DNA from: Mesorhizobium jarvisii
Lineage (GTDB): Bacteria; Pseudomonadota; Alphaproteobacteria; Rhizobiales; Rhizobiaceae
DNA: 64,000 nt
Assembly: GCF_003601985.1 (NCBI RefSeq)
Contig: NZ_QZXA01000014.1
Coordinates: forward strand, 1-64,000
Reading direction: 5' to 3'
Each line of letters starts with the position of its first letter. Position 1 is the stretch's first letter. Shown here one piece after another: positions 50,125-59,209 of this stretch. A model generated the notes under the pieces. The model had not been told where the DNA came from, made no database searches, and saw only the letters and a program-made list of their open reading frames with translations. The position numbers and the translations under genes are program-made.

Positions 50125-50332
50125 TCAGCCGCCCATCTTCTTTGCCATGGCGCAGAAATCTGCGTGCGACTTGTTGAGCGTGGTATCGCCGCAATCTTGC
50201 AACACCGCTTTCTGTTCATCAGGTTTCAGAGTCGTCCATGCTCTAAGACCGCCGCTGGGGTGATCGCCTTCAGCCGCTGCGGCGATCCGGCCAGTGGCGA
50301 ATATGAGGACGCCCGGGTGTTCTGTTCTACGG
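50125..50332 (-). pseudogene. Small secreted-protein frame without a start codon
   Basis: The minus strand reads VLIFATGRIAAAAEGDHPSG, then LKPDEQKAVLQDCGDTTLNK and ADFCAMAKKMGG, looking like a leader plus a short mature protein with two cysteines. No ATG, GTG or TTG lies at the right place, so the N-terminus appears lost. The rest of 50333-50569 shows no gene. Confidence 0.35.
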
Positions 50333-50569
50333 GTCGTTGCCCGTATTGGAGGTCGAGACCGCAATCGCCTGCTAGGCAAATGCGATCGAAACCACCACGC
50401 GAGCTTGTTGTGTTCAGGCCGACTCGGAAAAATACGACCCCCACCGCTGGAACCAATATCCACACGGGCTGTTGAGCTGTGCTGGTACAAATGTTCCGCG
50501 GTACATTTCCACCCGATTGGCGTGCTCGACACACGAAGTCAAAGCAAGAAGCCGCCTGTGGGAAACAAT

Positions 50570-51364
50570 ATGAAATTCGTTAAGGTTGCAGCGCCGTTGG
50601 CATTGTTTTGCGCGCTTGGTGTCAGCCCGGCGTTCGCTGTATGCAATATCTCCGATGCGAAACTCGAGGAGGCCGTGCTCAAGAGCCCTGAGTTGCGCAA
50701 GCCAGAAAACCGATACCTGGTCCATGACCTGCGCACCTTGAGGGATGCGGCGTTCGTTCTATGGACATACGGTTTGCACGACGATTGCGAGCGCGTGCTC
50801 GCCAATATCCGCCAACTGATCGCCGCGCCGTCAATGGCCAAGCTCGCGGGTAATGATGAGGATCTTGCCGATGAGCAATTGGCAGCAGGCGAACCTAAGC
50901 AGCATGAAGGTGGGGGTATCCAGGGCAATCGTGACGCCCCAGACGCCCGCCCGCTCATCAATCTCGACGACCTTGGACCTGGCCTTCGCGTCGACGAGAT
51001 CGTCGGCTCCGAGGTCCGCAGCTCGGATGACAAGATCGTTGGCGAAGTTCGAAATGTCGTGATTGGCACGAAGGACCGATGGGACTACGCAGTCGTTGCC
51101 TCCGGTGGGTTCTTTATCGCCGGGAAAGACAGCATCGTCGTCCCGCTACGTTATCTTCAAGTGAACGAGGAGCGGACAAGCTTCTACCTCCGCATCTCCA
51201 GCGCCGATGTCAAAGCCGTGCCGTTGATGCCCGACCAGAAATATCTGTGGCTTGCGGATGAAGCGTGGCGAGCGAAGAACGATGCGATCTTCCAGAAGTT
51301 GATCCCGGACCCGGTTCGCTCTGGAACCCCGTCGGTCCCACAAGCCAATACCGACTCCAAGTGA
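50570..51364 (+). CDS. Periplasmic PRC-barrel protein
   Basis: A 264-residue protein with signal peptide (MKFVKVAAPLALFCALGVSP, cut after AFA). A helical first part follows (LEEAVLKSPELRKPENRYLV, DDCERVLANIRQLI). The PRC-barrel is in residues ~135-215: VDEIVGSEVRSSDDKIVGEV, VVASGGFFIAGKDSIVVPLR. PRC-barrels in rhizobia are often envelope stress proteins; the exact role is unknown. Start at 50570 set by the signal peptide. Confidence 0.8.
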   Translation: MKFVKVAAPLALFCALGVSPAFAVCNISDAKLEEAVLKSPELRKPENRYLVHDLRTLRDAAFVLWTYGLHDDCERVLANIRQLIAAPSMAKLAGNDEDLADEQLAAGEPKQHEGGGIQGNRDAPDARPLINLDDLGPGLRVDEIVGSEVRSSDDKIVGEVRNVVIGTKDRWDYAVVASGGFFIAGKDSIVVPLRYLQVNEERTSFYLRISSADVKAVPLMPDQKYLWLADEAWRAKNDAIFQKLIPDPVRSGTPSVPQANTDSK

Positions 51365-51436
51365 AAGATCGAGCCAAGCCAGCTCGTTCCCTGGCGGTCG
51401 AGCCCGCGATCACGTGTTAGGCGAACGCACGAGCCT

Positions 51437-51616
51437 TCACGCGCACTTCTTGCGTTCAGCTACCTCGACACCAAGCCGGAACGCCTGGCCGTCCGCGTAG
51501 GAGCGCGCGTAACTTTCGGCCTCGAAAGGGAAGGTCAGCGTGTTGCCGTAGGCTGTCACGCGGACGGTCCATTTCTTGTCGCGAATGATTTCGACTGCGT
51601 GCTCGGGCGATCCCAT
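51437..51616 (-). CDS. Small conserved-looking hypothetical protein
   Basis: A 59-residue protein (MGSPEHAVEIIRDKKWTVRV, then FPFEAESYARSYADGQAFRL) with GGAGG at good distance. The mixed strand/helix pattern and clean ribosome site support a real gene. Function unknown. Confidence 0.6.
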   Translation of the reverse strand: MGSPEHAVEIIRDKKWTVRVTAYGNTLTFPFEAESYARSYADGQAFRLGVEVAERKKCA

Positions 51617-51758
51617 GTGTCCTCCCACGATCACCAAGTGAGGGCACGGAGATAGCGTCGCAAAAGTCGTTTGAATGCAAACAATTCGACACGTCGGTGT
51701 CGTAATGGCGTTGGTCCGGTCAAATGGCCTGTTGCCCAGCCTCCGGATGGTGCGTCTA

Positions 51759-52901
51759 CTATCGAGATTCAGACGACCAGGGGAAATTGAGATATTGATC
51801 GCGGCTGTCGTAGCAGATGTTGCCATACATCCGTAGATAGCCATCTCTTCGCGCCGGATCGGCATAGACCGCGCCTGGATTGGCAAGATCCTTTTGATAG
51901 TCGCCAAGGTTTTGCGCCGTGATGACGTGCGGCAGGATATCCATCGCTTGCGGGATCGGCTTTCCCTCGAGCCAGTCGGCCGCATGCTGGCCCATCGCAT
52001 ATCCGAAGACAGGCGAATTCAGGCTGACCGTCATCTTGTAGGGACCTCCCTTTGTGATTTCGGCTATTGCCTCGGGCTCGCCGTCGATCCCTCCGATGAA
52101 CTGATCCGGCCTGTCCTTGCCAGCCTCCCGCAGCGCCTGCAGGGCGCCAAGGACGACACCATCGGCGCCCAGCACCACGTCCACATGCGGATGCGCCTGG
52201 ATGACCATCCGCATCGTGGCCAATCCTCCTTCCTTGCTGACGGGATTGGGGGAGATATCGGCTACGATGCGCACGTCTGGCAGCGTGTCGAGCGCATCGC
52301 GGATGGCGACAAACCGCGGCGTGAGAAATTGCAGGCTGTCCTGGGTCAGCAGCACCACGTCGGCTCGGCCGTGGAACTTGTCCTTGATATACGCGACCGC
52401 CGCGTCTCCCAGTTCCTTCCCGGTGAGATATTGCGGCGCGTTGAGCAGCGACGTTGCCGGCGGTGCGACGACCGTGCTGACATAGGTTCCAGACCACATG
52501 GCCTTTTGCAGGCTGGGGGCCAGCGCCGCCGGGTCTACGGGAGACACAACGATCCCGCCCACCCGCTCGGCGCGCAGCGCCTCGACGTCCGAGATCATCT
52601 TGGCGCTGTCATTGGCGGCGAGGGCGACACGATATTCCAGATGGTTGTCTTCGGCCGCCTGAGCCAGGCCATGATCGACACCCTCGATGAACTCACGCTT
52701 GTTGTCCTTGGCGAATGCCAGGATCGGCTTGAGGTCGGTTGGCTTCGAGCAGCTCGGCGCCGTTGGAACGAATGGCTGTAGAACCGTCGGAACGGTAATG
52801 CCGGGTGACCCCTCGGCCATCGAGGCGACATTGGTTGCGAGCAGCAGAGCAGCGATCGGCAGCAACTGCTGCATGGCGAATCTACCGGTCTGCCAAAACA
52901 T
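51759..52901 (-). CDS. Sugar-type ABC substrate-binding protein, orphan
   Basis: A 380-residue Peripla_BP_4 protein with leader (MQQLLPIAALLLATNVASMA). Segments RAERVGGIVVSPVDPAALAP, VVLLTQDSLQFLTPRFVAIR, GADGVVLGALQALREAGKD and IGGIDGEPEAIAEI match sugar-binding proteins. No permease or ATPase is nearby. The neighbouring two-component genes raise the possibility of a sensing role, as for periplasmic partners of sensor kinases. Start 52901 with GGAG. Confidence 0.8.
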   Translation of the reverse strand: MFWQTGRFAMQQLLPIAALLLATNVASMAEGSPGITVPTVLQPFVPTAPSCSKPTDLKPILAFAKDNKREFIEGVDHGLAQAAEDNHLEYRVALAANDSAKMISDVEALRAERVGGIVVSPVDPAALAPSLQKAMWSGTYVSTVVAPPATSLLNAPQYLTGKELGDAAVAYIKDKFHGRADVVLLTQDSLQFLTPRFVAIRDALDTLPDVRIVADISPNPVSKEGGLATMRMVIQAHPHVDVVLGADGVVLGALQALREAGKDRPDQFIGGIDGEPEAIAEITKGGPYKMTVSLNSPVFGYAMGQHAADWLEGKPIPQAMDILPHVITAQNLGDYQKDLANPGAVYADPARRDGYLRMYGNICYDSRDQYLNFPWSSESR

Positions 52902-52984
52902 CGAACTCTCCACCTGAAGAAAACGCCGGGCGCATCCTTGCATGACCCATGGCGGAGGCAAAGCCTGCCAGCGCGCATAGCCCG

Positions 52985-54016
52985 TCACTGCGGCAGGGCA
53001 AAGCTCAGCACCACCGCTGTCCCCGGGTCGCGTGCGTGATAGACAACGTCGGCGTCGATGCTTCTAGCCATTGCCTTGATGATGCGCGTTCCCAGCCCGG
53101 TTCCCTTGATGACTTTGCCGGCGTTGCCGACGCCATCGTCCTCGACGGTCAGCAAAGCGCGCCCTGGGCTGTCCTCGCGCAGGAGTACCCGCACATCGCC
53201 GGATTTGTCGGGATAGGCGTATTTGAAGGCATTGGTGACCAACTCGGTCACGATCACCCCGAGATTGATCGTGGCGTCGATGCCGAGTGTCAGCGGCGCC
53301 AGATCGCTGATCAGGTTGGCGCCGTGCCCCTGGCCTCGCATCGAGCCGCCAAGGTTTTCCAGGAGGCCGCCGAGATAGCCGTCGAGTTCGACGATGCCGA
53401 CCGAGCCGGAGGTGTAGAGGCGCTTGTGCACCGAGGCTATGGCGAAGATGCGCGCCTGGGTTTCGGCAAGCGCATCTTTGGCGCCCTTGTCCGTCAACAC
53501 ATTGGCCTGCAGGTTGACCAGCGCTGAGACCATTGCAAGGCTGTTGGCGACCCGGTGGTTGACCTCGGCCAGCAGGAGTTCGGCGCGGTCGCGCGCCGCA
53601 CGCACCTGCGCCTCAGCGGCTTCCTTCTCGGCAACGAGGCGTGCCTTGGCGACAGCCTGATCGAGGGCGGAGGCCAGAAGCGCTATGAAGTCGTCACCGA
53701 TCGTCTTCGGCACGAAGTCGCTGGCCCCGGCCTTCAGGGCGGCCACCGCGACACTCATTTCGGAAGAGCCGGTCACATAGACGGCGGGAGGGCCGGCGCC
53801 GCGCGTTGCAAGCCTTGCCAGGAATTCAAGCCCGGTCCCGGCACCCAGATAGTGGTCGAGCGCCAAGACGTCGAAGCCGCCTTCCTCAAGTCTGGTCAGA
53901 GCCTGTTCCGGACTGGAAGCATGCTCGACGACGAAACCGAGGCGGCCGAGCTTTTTCTGCACGAGGCGCGCGAGCGCGTCGTCGTCATCGATGTAAAGGA
54001 CCCTGGTCTTAGGCAT
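52985..54016 (-). CDS. Hybrid response regulator-HWE/HisKA_2 histidine kinase
   Basis: A 343-residue protein. Receiver domain first (LYIDDDDALARLVQ, phospho-acceptor Asp54 in VLALDHYLG, Lys in FVPKT). The HisKA_2 kinase has His154 in EVNHRVANSLAMVSALVNLQ, followed by N-box ELVTNAFKYAYPD and G-boxes VEDDGVGN, GTGLGTRIIKA. Soluble, with the receiver N-terminal. It ends a three-gene leftward signalling cluster. Such kinases feed general stress or light responses in alphaproteobacteria; the input here is unknown. Confidence 0.9.
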   Translation of the reverse strand: MPKTRVLYIDDDDALARLVQKKLGRLGFVVEHASSPEQALTRLEEGGFDVLALDHYLGAGTGLEFLARLATRGAGPPAVYVTGSSEMSVAVAALKAGASDFVPKTIGDDFIALLASALDQAVAKARLVAEKEAAEAQVRAARDRAELLLAEVNHRVANSLAMVSALVNLQANVLTDKGAKDALAETQARIFAIASVHKRLYTSGSVGIVELDGYLGGLLENLGGSMRGQGHGANLISDLAPLTLGIDATINLGVIVTELVTNAFKYAYPDKSGDVRVLLREDSPGRALLTVEDDGVGNAGKVIKGTGLGTRIIKAMARSIDADVVYHARDPGTAVVLSFALPQ

Positions 54017-54022
54017 CGTTTT

Positions 54023-54469
54023 TCAGGCCGTTTCCGGGACCTGAATGACGGTGAACAGGAGGCCGAGCTGCCTGATGGCGTTGGCGAAGCCTTCGTAGTT
54101 CACGGGCTTGGTGATGTAGACGTTGGCGCCGAGATCGTAGCAGCGCTGGATCTCGCGACTGTCATCGGTCGTTGTCAGCACCACGACAGGAATCCGCTTG
54201 AGATGTTGATTGGCCTTGATTTGTTGCAGAATATCGAGGCCGGTCATGTCAGGCAGATTGAGATCGAGAAGCACAAGAAGATGACGCCCGACGCTCGCGT
54301 CGCCAGAGCCGTCCGGCCCCAGCAGGTAGGCGAGCGCGCTGGAACCGTTGGTGAAAGCAACGACATCGTTGTTGACCCCGGCGCGGCGAATGTTCTTCTC
54401 GATGAGGCGCGCATGGCCCTCATCGTCCTCGATCATAACGATCGTTACTGGTTTGCCGGCTTGGCTCAT
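54023..54469 (-). CDS. Single-domain response regulator (Rcp1-like)
   Basis: A 148-residue receiver. Acidic pair in MIEDDEGHARLI, Asp69 in LVLLDLNLPDMTG, Thr in PVVVLTTTDD and Lys in VYITKPVNY. No output domain, like phytochrome-associated Rcp1 proteins. It overlaps the kinase stop (ATGA) and lies between two kinases, so it may relay phosphate between them. Confidence 0.9.
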   Translation of the reverse strand: MSQAGKPVTIVMIEDDEGHARLIEKNIRRAGVNNDVVAFTNGSSALAYLLGPDGSGDASVGRHLLVLLDLNLPDMTGLDILQQIKANQHLKRIPVVVLTTTDDSREIQRCYDLGANVYITKPVNYEGFANAIRQLGLLFTVIQVPETA

Positions 54470-55992
54470 GCAAACGCTCTTTCGTTTGATGCCGCGATCA
54501 TCGGCAGCTCTATCCTGAAAGTTGTCCCAACGTCGAGCGTTGATTTGACCGTGATGTCGCCGCCTAGCCTGCGCAAGATGGCTCGTACATGCGCAAGTCC
54601 GATACCGTCGCCAGGCTGGTCCTGTAGACCCGATCGCCGGAACAACTCGAAAATGCGTTCCACGTCCTGCTCGGCGACGCCGCGGCCATTGTCCTCGAAA
54701 TCGATGGCGATGCGATCGCCGGCGATAGTCCTTGCTCCGACCCTGATGCGAAGCGGCCGCGCGGGCGAGCGATATTTGGTTGCATTGTCGAAAAGGTTGG
54801 CAAAAACCTGTTCGAGCGACAGGCGATCGGCCTCGATCTCCACGCCTGCGAGGTCGACGTCGATCTTCCCGTCCGCTTCCTTGACCTGATGCTGGAAGCT
54901 GGAAACCGTGCTTTCGATCAAAGCCGCAAGTTGTATGGCTTCGGGCCGCAACGGCCTGCGTCCTTCGCGCGAAAGCTGGAGGATGGCGTTGATGAGCCCA
55001 TCCATCTTGCGCGTTGACGAGCGGATAAAACCGATGGCTTCCGGCAGGTCCTCCTCCGCCGCCATTCGTGCGTTGGCAACCAGGGGGTCGGACGCGTTGG
55101 CGCCGATGCCGGACTTTTCGATGAGCGTCTGCAGGGTGGCGACACCTGCTTCCAGCTCGCTGGTGAAACCCATGATGTTGACGAGGGGCGCGCGCAGGTC
55201 ATGGGTGACGATATAGGCGAAGCGCTGAACCTCTTCATTGGCCCGCACGAGGTCGGCGGTACGTTCGCGCACCCTGGTTTCCAGCCCGCTGTTGAGAGCC
55301 TCGAGGTTCCACCGTGCGGCGCTGAGTTCGCGCGTGTGGCGCAAAAGCGAGGCCCAGGCGAAGCCGACCACGATAACGATCGCAATGCCGCCGGCTATGG
55401 TTATCATGCGCAGCCAGGCGAAGTAGGACCTCTGTTCCGCCACGCGCGCGGTCAGCCGGTCGTCGGCCGCAAGGATGATGCCGTTGAAGTAGACGTTGGC
55501 CTGATCCATCAGCGCCTTGCCACGGTTGGAAGCGACGATCGCCGCCACGGCATCGTCCTTGCGCTGTCGCTTCAGGGCGACGGTCCTGTCCATTTCGGCA
55601 AGCTTTTCGCCGATGATTGCCTTGAGCTGGTCGATCGATGCTGCCGCCTCGGGTTCCCCGGCAACGAGGAGCTGCAACTTTTCGAACCGGCGAAGAGCCG
55701 ACGACTTTGCCGTATCGTAAGGCGAGAGATAGATCTCGTTGCCGTTGTAGAGGAAACCCCGCTGACTGGATTCCGCCGAGAGGAGAGAATTGCGGACATC
55801 GACGGCAGCGGTGCGGGTGTCACGCGCGGCAGTTACATCGTCAAAACTGATGCGCGACTTCTCGGCGAGCAGGTATGTGGCGGCAACGATGCCCATCAGA
55901 ACCAGCAGGCCCATCGCCAGCAGAGCGCTGGAGCCGCGCAGCATGACCTTGTCGGTTGGATTTTCAGACAAATTCGTCTCACTGGTGCGCAT
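54466..55992 (-). CDS. CHASE3-type sensor histidine kinase
   Basis: A 508-residue membrane kinase. TM1 at ~residues 22-42, periplasmic CHASE3 domain (RNSLLSAESSQRGFLYNGNE) to ~190, TM2 ~195-217. HisKA has His264 in YIVTHDLRAPLVNIMGFTSE. ATPase domain: FANLFDNATKYRSPARPLRI, EDNGRGVAE and GIGLAHVRAILRRLGGDI. CHASE3 kinases pair with Rcp-like receivers, as in the next gene. The signal is not known. Confidence 0.9.
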   Translation of the reverse strand: MRTSETNLSENPTDKVMLRGSSALLAMGLLVLMGIVAATYLLAEKSRISFDDVTAARDTRTAAVDVRNSLLSAESSQRGFLYNGNEIYLSPYDTAKSSALRRFEKLQLLVAGEPEAAASIDQLKAIIGEKLAEMDRTVALKRQRKDDAVAAIVASNRGKALMDQANVYFNGIILAADDRLTARVAEQRSYFAWLRMITIAGGIAIVIVVGFAWASLLRHTRELSAARWNLEALNSGLETRVRERTADLVRANEEVQRFAYIVTHDLRAPLVNIMGFTSELEAGVATLQTLIEKSGIGANASDPLVANARMAAEEDLPEAIGFIRSSTRKMDGLINAILQLSREGRRPLRPEAIQLAALIESTVSSFQHQVKEADGKIDVDLAGVEIEADRLSLEQVFANLFDNATKYRSPARPLRIRVGARTIAGDRIAIDFEDNGRGVAEQDVERIFELFRRSGLQDQPGDGIGLAHVRAILRRLGGDITVKSTLDVGTTFRIELPMIAASNERAFA

Positions 55993-56086
55993 TGGTGGCG
56001 TTATCTCTAGCGAGCGTTATACTTTCCCACAACCGACGCGCCGGCCAAACAAGCATGTGTCCGCGTTGCATTAAGGGAGGGAACAA

Positions 56087-56887
56087 GTGACTTCGACTTT
56101 CACAGTCCATGATGCCAGCGGCTATGAGAAGCTCATGGGCCGATGGAGCCAGAAGCTTGCGCCGCTGTTCATAGATTTCGCGGGCATCTCGGCTGGCGAG
56201 AAGATCCTCGACGTCGGCTGCGGCACTGGCAGTCTGACATTTGCCCTGCTGAAGGCGGCTGAGCTCAAGGAGATCACCGCCATCGACTATTCGCCGGTTT
56301 TCGTGGCTGAAACGATCAGGCGCAGAACAGATCCGCGGATAAAGGTTGAGCAGGGCGACGCCTGCGCGCTCGCCTTTGACGATGGAGCCTTCGATCGCGC
56401 GCTGGCGCTTCTGGTGCTGCATTTTGTTACCGACGCCGGCAAGGCTGTGGCCGAAATGCGCCGCGTCGTTCGGCCTGGTGGCGTCGTGGCCGCTTCTGTC
56501 TGGGATCATCTGGGAGGCATGCCGGGCATGCGCATGATGGCCGATACGGTGGCGGCGCTCGGCGAAGCCGGCCGCCAGTTTCGTGCGCGCTATTGCTTCC
56601 AACCCATGATGATGCCGGGAGAGATGAGGGCGACCTTCATTGAGCAAGGGCTTCTGCAGGTTAGCGAGACGCAGCTGATGATCCGGATGGATTACAGCAA
56701 TTTTGACGACTATTGGTCGCCGATGGCCGCAGGCGAGGGCCCGTTCGGCAAGTTCTTGTCGTCCCTCGATGCGCCGGATCGCGCGAGAGCCGAGGCGGCG
56801 GTGCGCGAAGCATATCAGGCCGGCCAGCCGGACGGCCCGCGTTCCTTTGCAAATGTCGCCTGGGCTTGCCGAGGGATCGCGCCCTGA
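56087..56887 (+). CDS. Class I SAM-dependent methyltransferase
   Basis: A 266-residue protein with GTG start behind GGGAGG. Motif I: ILDVGCGTGSLTFALLKAAE, acidic strand-2 end ITAIDYSPVFV, then VEQGDACALAFDDGAFDRAL and VVRPGGVVAASVWDH. Methyltransf_11 type, similar to SAM methyltransferases with a C-terminal cap. Divergent from the CHASE3 kinase. Substrate unknown. Confidence 0.85.
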   Translation: MTSTFTVHDASGYEKLMGRWSQKLAPLFIDFAGISAGEKILDVGCGTGSLTFALLKAAELKEITAIDYSPVFVAETIRRRTDPRIKVEQGDACALAFDDGAFDRALALLVLHFVTDAGKAVAEMRRVVRPGGVVAASVWDHLGGMPGMRMMADTVAALGEAGRQFRARYCFQPMMMPGEMRATFIEQGLLQVSETQLMIRMDYSNFDDYWSPMAAGEGPFGKFLSSLDAPDRARAEAAVREAYQAGQPDGPRSFANVAWACRGIAP

Positions 56888-57473
56888 GAGCCCCAAGGAG
56901 CCGGTCTCATTCTGGCCGGAAGGGGTGACAGCCTTTGGCCGAGGAAGGCGCTAGGAAGACTGGCGCGAAATTTCCTGGTCGGCATCCCGCGAGGCGCGTA
57001 CTTCCGAGCCCTTTGGCGTTTCTGGCTCGGGCCGCTGCGGGTGCGCACCGGCCTCCAGCCCATGCGAATAAATCTGCGTCACAGGGAAGCGGCCGCACTT
57101 GCGCGATAGGACGTGCATCCGACCAGTTCACGTCCGCCGAGGCTGGCAGGTCTGTCGGCGACGCGGTCCCATACGGTCCACTGCAGGTTGGCCTCTTTCT
57201 GGCAAAAGAAGCGAGAATTGGGATTATCCGTTTTACTGATAAGGGGGTCCGGGATTTCTTCACCACTAAGTCACCCAAGAAAATGGTGCTGAGCTTGGGA
57301 TGAAATAGTGTATGCGAAATCATCGCCTTGACCGGGATCAAAAGATTCTGGCGTCCAATTTAGAACCAACACACTCAAGGCGACACAAAGGAGGCGCCAA
57401 CACGCCTCACGTTGCGAAATCAGGCCGCCTGTTGCTACCGGGTTACAGCGCCGATTGAGCTTTTAAGCTACGG
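56888..57473. other. Gap without a recognised gene
   Basis: About 590 bases. A plus-strand stretch near 56950-57110 reads RNFLVGIPRGAYFRALWRFW and stops at 57108, possibly a remnant. Nothing with a start, ribosome site and family motif was found, and no tRNA cloverleaf was seen. Confidence 0.35.
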
Positions 57474-57533
57474 ATGGCCGCAGCGCTGAGTTTTCTGGAT
57501 TTCTGGCGGGGGCCATCCCGGGAAGCCGCGTAG
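57474..57533 (+). other. 19-codon open frame directly before a terminator
   Basis: MAAALSFLDFWRGPSREAA and a TAG stop, eight bases before a strong hairpin terminator. It could be a very small gene, the end of a small RNA transcript, or chance. The ribosome site is weak. Confidence 0.25.
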
Positions 57534-57540
57534 TACGAGG

Positions 57541-57576
57541 AAAAAAGCCCGTCGGCTTCGGTCGGCGGGTTTTTCT
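57541..57576. terminator. Strong bidirectional rho-independent terminator
   Basis: AAAAAA, then GCCCG-TC-GGC paired through a TTCG loop with its complement ending CGGGT, then TTTTTC. A and T tracts on either side allow termination in both directions. Confidence 0.8.
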
Positions 57577-57854
57577 TTGCTGCTTTGTCCGAATGGGGGG
57601 GAAACGGCCAGTCCGCTATCGGGGCGAGCACGGCGGATAGCTGCCATTCGGCAGACGGGGCGTTCATCAATAAAAGTGCGGCGAGGAACCCATGACGGAG
57701 GCTCCAGATATCCGGGCCGCCAGTTGTAGGGACGCGCTTATAGCGGCGATATTGCCGACGAGCGGACGCATTTCTACGGCTGCCCTTCCGTAATTCACCC
57801 TCCAGAACGGCGATGTCGAGTTGACAGAGGGGGCGATAACACGATGTCTTCCTG

Positions 57855-58412
57855 CTACTGGAGCAGGCTCCCCTTTTCGGCCAGTCGCTTGCGCCTTTGT
57901 TCGCGGAAAACTGTCATGCCATAGCGGGTGATGCCATAGAACAACAGGCCAAAAATCAGCCCGAGTGGCACCGCACCGCACAGCATGGGCTTTAAGACCG
58001 GTGCCCACAGTTGCGAAATTGAAAGGGTCTGCAACATCTCACTCAGATGGGCTGGCCGTTCGTGACTTTGCATGTGGCCGTGCAACATGATCTTGCCGGT
58101 CTCCCAAGTCGCTCCCACAACAAACGGGAGGGTCAGCGGATTGCCAAAGACAAATGTTCCTAGCCCTGCCGCCACCATGTTTCCTGAAATCAGCCAGCAC
58201 ACGATGGCGGCAATGGCGAAATGGGACCCTAGTGGAAAGAAAGACGCGAAAACCCCAGCCGCCACCCCCGCCGCGACGGCCGTTGGAGTGGCGTTCAGAC
58301 GGAGGATACGCTTTGAAACATACTGAAACGATCGCGAGAAGGAGCGGCGCGGCCACATATAAATGCGCAATCGCTCGAATAGACCATCAGGATTTCGGCG
58401 TCTAAAGAGCAC
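57855..58412 (-). CDS. DUF2062 membrane protein
   Basis: A 185-residue protein with GTG start (LFRRRNPDGLFERLRIYMWP). Family features: AAGVAAGVFASFFPLGSHFA, GTFVFGNPLTLPFVVGATWE and two to four membrane segments. DUF2062 proteins are widespread inner-membrane proteins of unknown function. The C-terminus LWAPVLKPMLCGAVPLGLIF is typical. 57577-57854 contains no gene. Confidence 0.8.
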   Translation of the reverse strand: MLFRRRNPDGLFERLRIYMWPRRSFSRSFQYVSKRILRLNATPTAVAAGVAAGVFASFFPLGSHFAIAAIVCWLISGNMVAAGLGTFVFGNPLTLPFVVGATWETGKIMLHGHMQSHERPAHLSEMLQTLSISQLWAPVLKPMLCGAVPLGLIFGLLFYGITRYGMTVFREQRRKRLAEKGSLLQ

Positions 58413-58703
58413 TCTCTTGCCCACTTGAAACGCGGTCGGTTGAACGGATGGACCTCGTCTCTGAAAACGTAGCCTGTGCTGCTTTGTTCCGAATTTGCTG
58501 ATCAACCGGGTGTCCGAAAGCGCAGCGGATAGTCGGGCAACAGTTGGAAAAACCCAGGCTGAGAACGCGCGGCATAGTTTTGTACCGCGTTGAATGGGTA
58601 GAGCGTCTGGTTATCGGCATTTTGCCAATCCGCCCCTACGTCGGGCGCCCCTCTTTTCGGCTCCCGCGCAATGCGCCACGGGCCGCCGGGCTTCTGGCAC
58701 TTT

Positions 58704-59108
58704 TCACCTCAACATCGCCCAGGACCAGTACGCACCAATTACCATTTGCACTGTGAACGCAGTGAACCTGAGACTGACCGCGACCTGGCTCGTGGAGACG
58801 AGGTGAATTATCGACTGAACTATTCGCGCGGCTAATAGTGTAGAAGCCAGCGGATCCGTCACATCGGTCTTTGAAATAAGGATCGCGACTCCGAGCAGAC
58901 CTCCGAAGATTGGAAGCCCTTCTATGCAGTTGGCGTGGGCGCGGGCCAACCTTTGCATAAAGGGAGAAAGAGCCGCGTTATCTGGCGTAAAGCCGTTTGC
59001 TGCGACCTTCCCAGAGATCACCAGATATGTACGGATCACTTCCATCACGATCAGCAGTCCCAGTGCCCACGAGATGAATCCAGTCAATGCAAACGCAGTC
59101 GCCGACAT
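58704..59108 (-). CDS. MAPEG-family membrane protein
   Basis: A 134-residue protein with four membrane segments (FISWALGLLIVMEVIRTYLV, EGLPIFGGLLGVAILIS, LAARIVQSIIHLVSTS and FTAFTVQMVIGAYWSWAML). RAHANCIEGLPIF and AARIVQSIIH match the MAPEG motif of glutathione/eicosanoid-linked membrane proteins. Bacterial members are mostly uncharacterised. Monocistronic; the gap 58413-58703 has no gene. Confidence 0.8.
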   Translation of the reverse strand: MSATAFALTGFISWALGLLIVMEVIRTYLVISGKVAANGFTPDNAALSPFMQRLARAHANCIEGLPIFGGLLGVAILISKTDVTDPLASTLLAARIVQSIIHLVSTSQVAVSLRFTAFTVQMVIGAYWSWAMLR

Positions 59109-59209
59109 ATGCCGTCCCCGTCGCTAGCAGTCTCGGTCGTCGTAACCAATCACCTAGTCTACCGCTAAGTTTCCAGGAACTCGACCGGAAAAGCAGCCTT
59201 TGCTGGAGG

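Noticed and set aside
56935..57303. 122-codon plus-strand frame after the methyltransferase
   Set aside because: No ribosome site, low-complexity Ala/Arg/Gly sequence and no recognisable motif.
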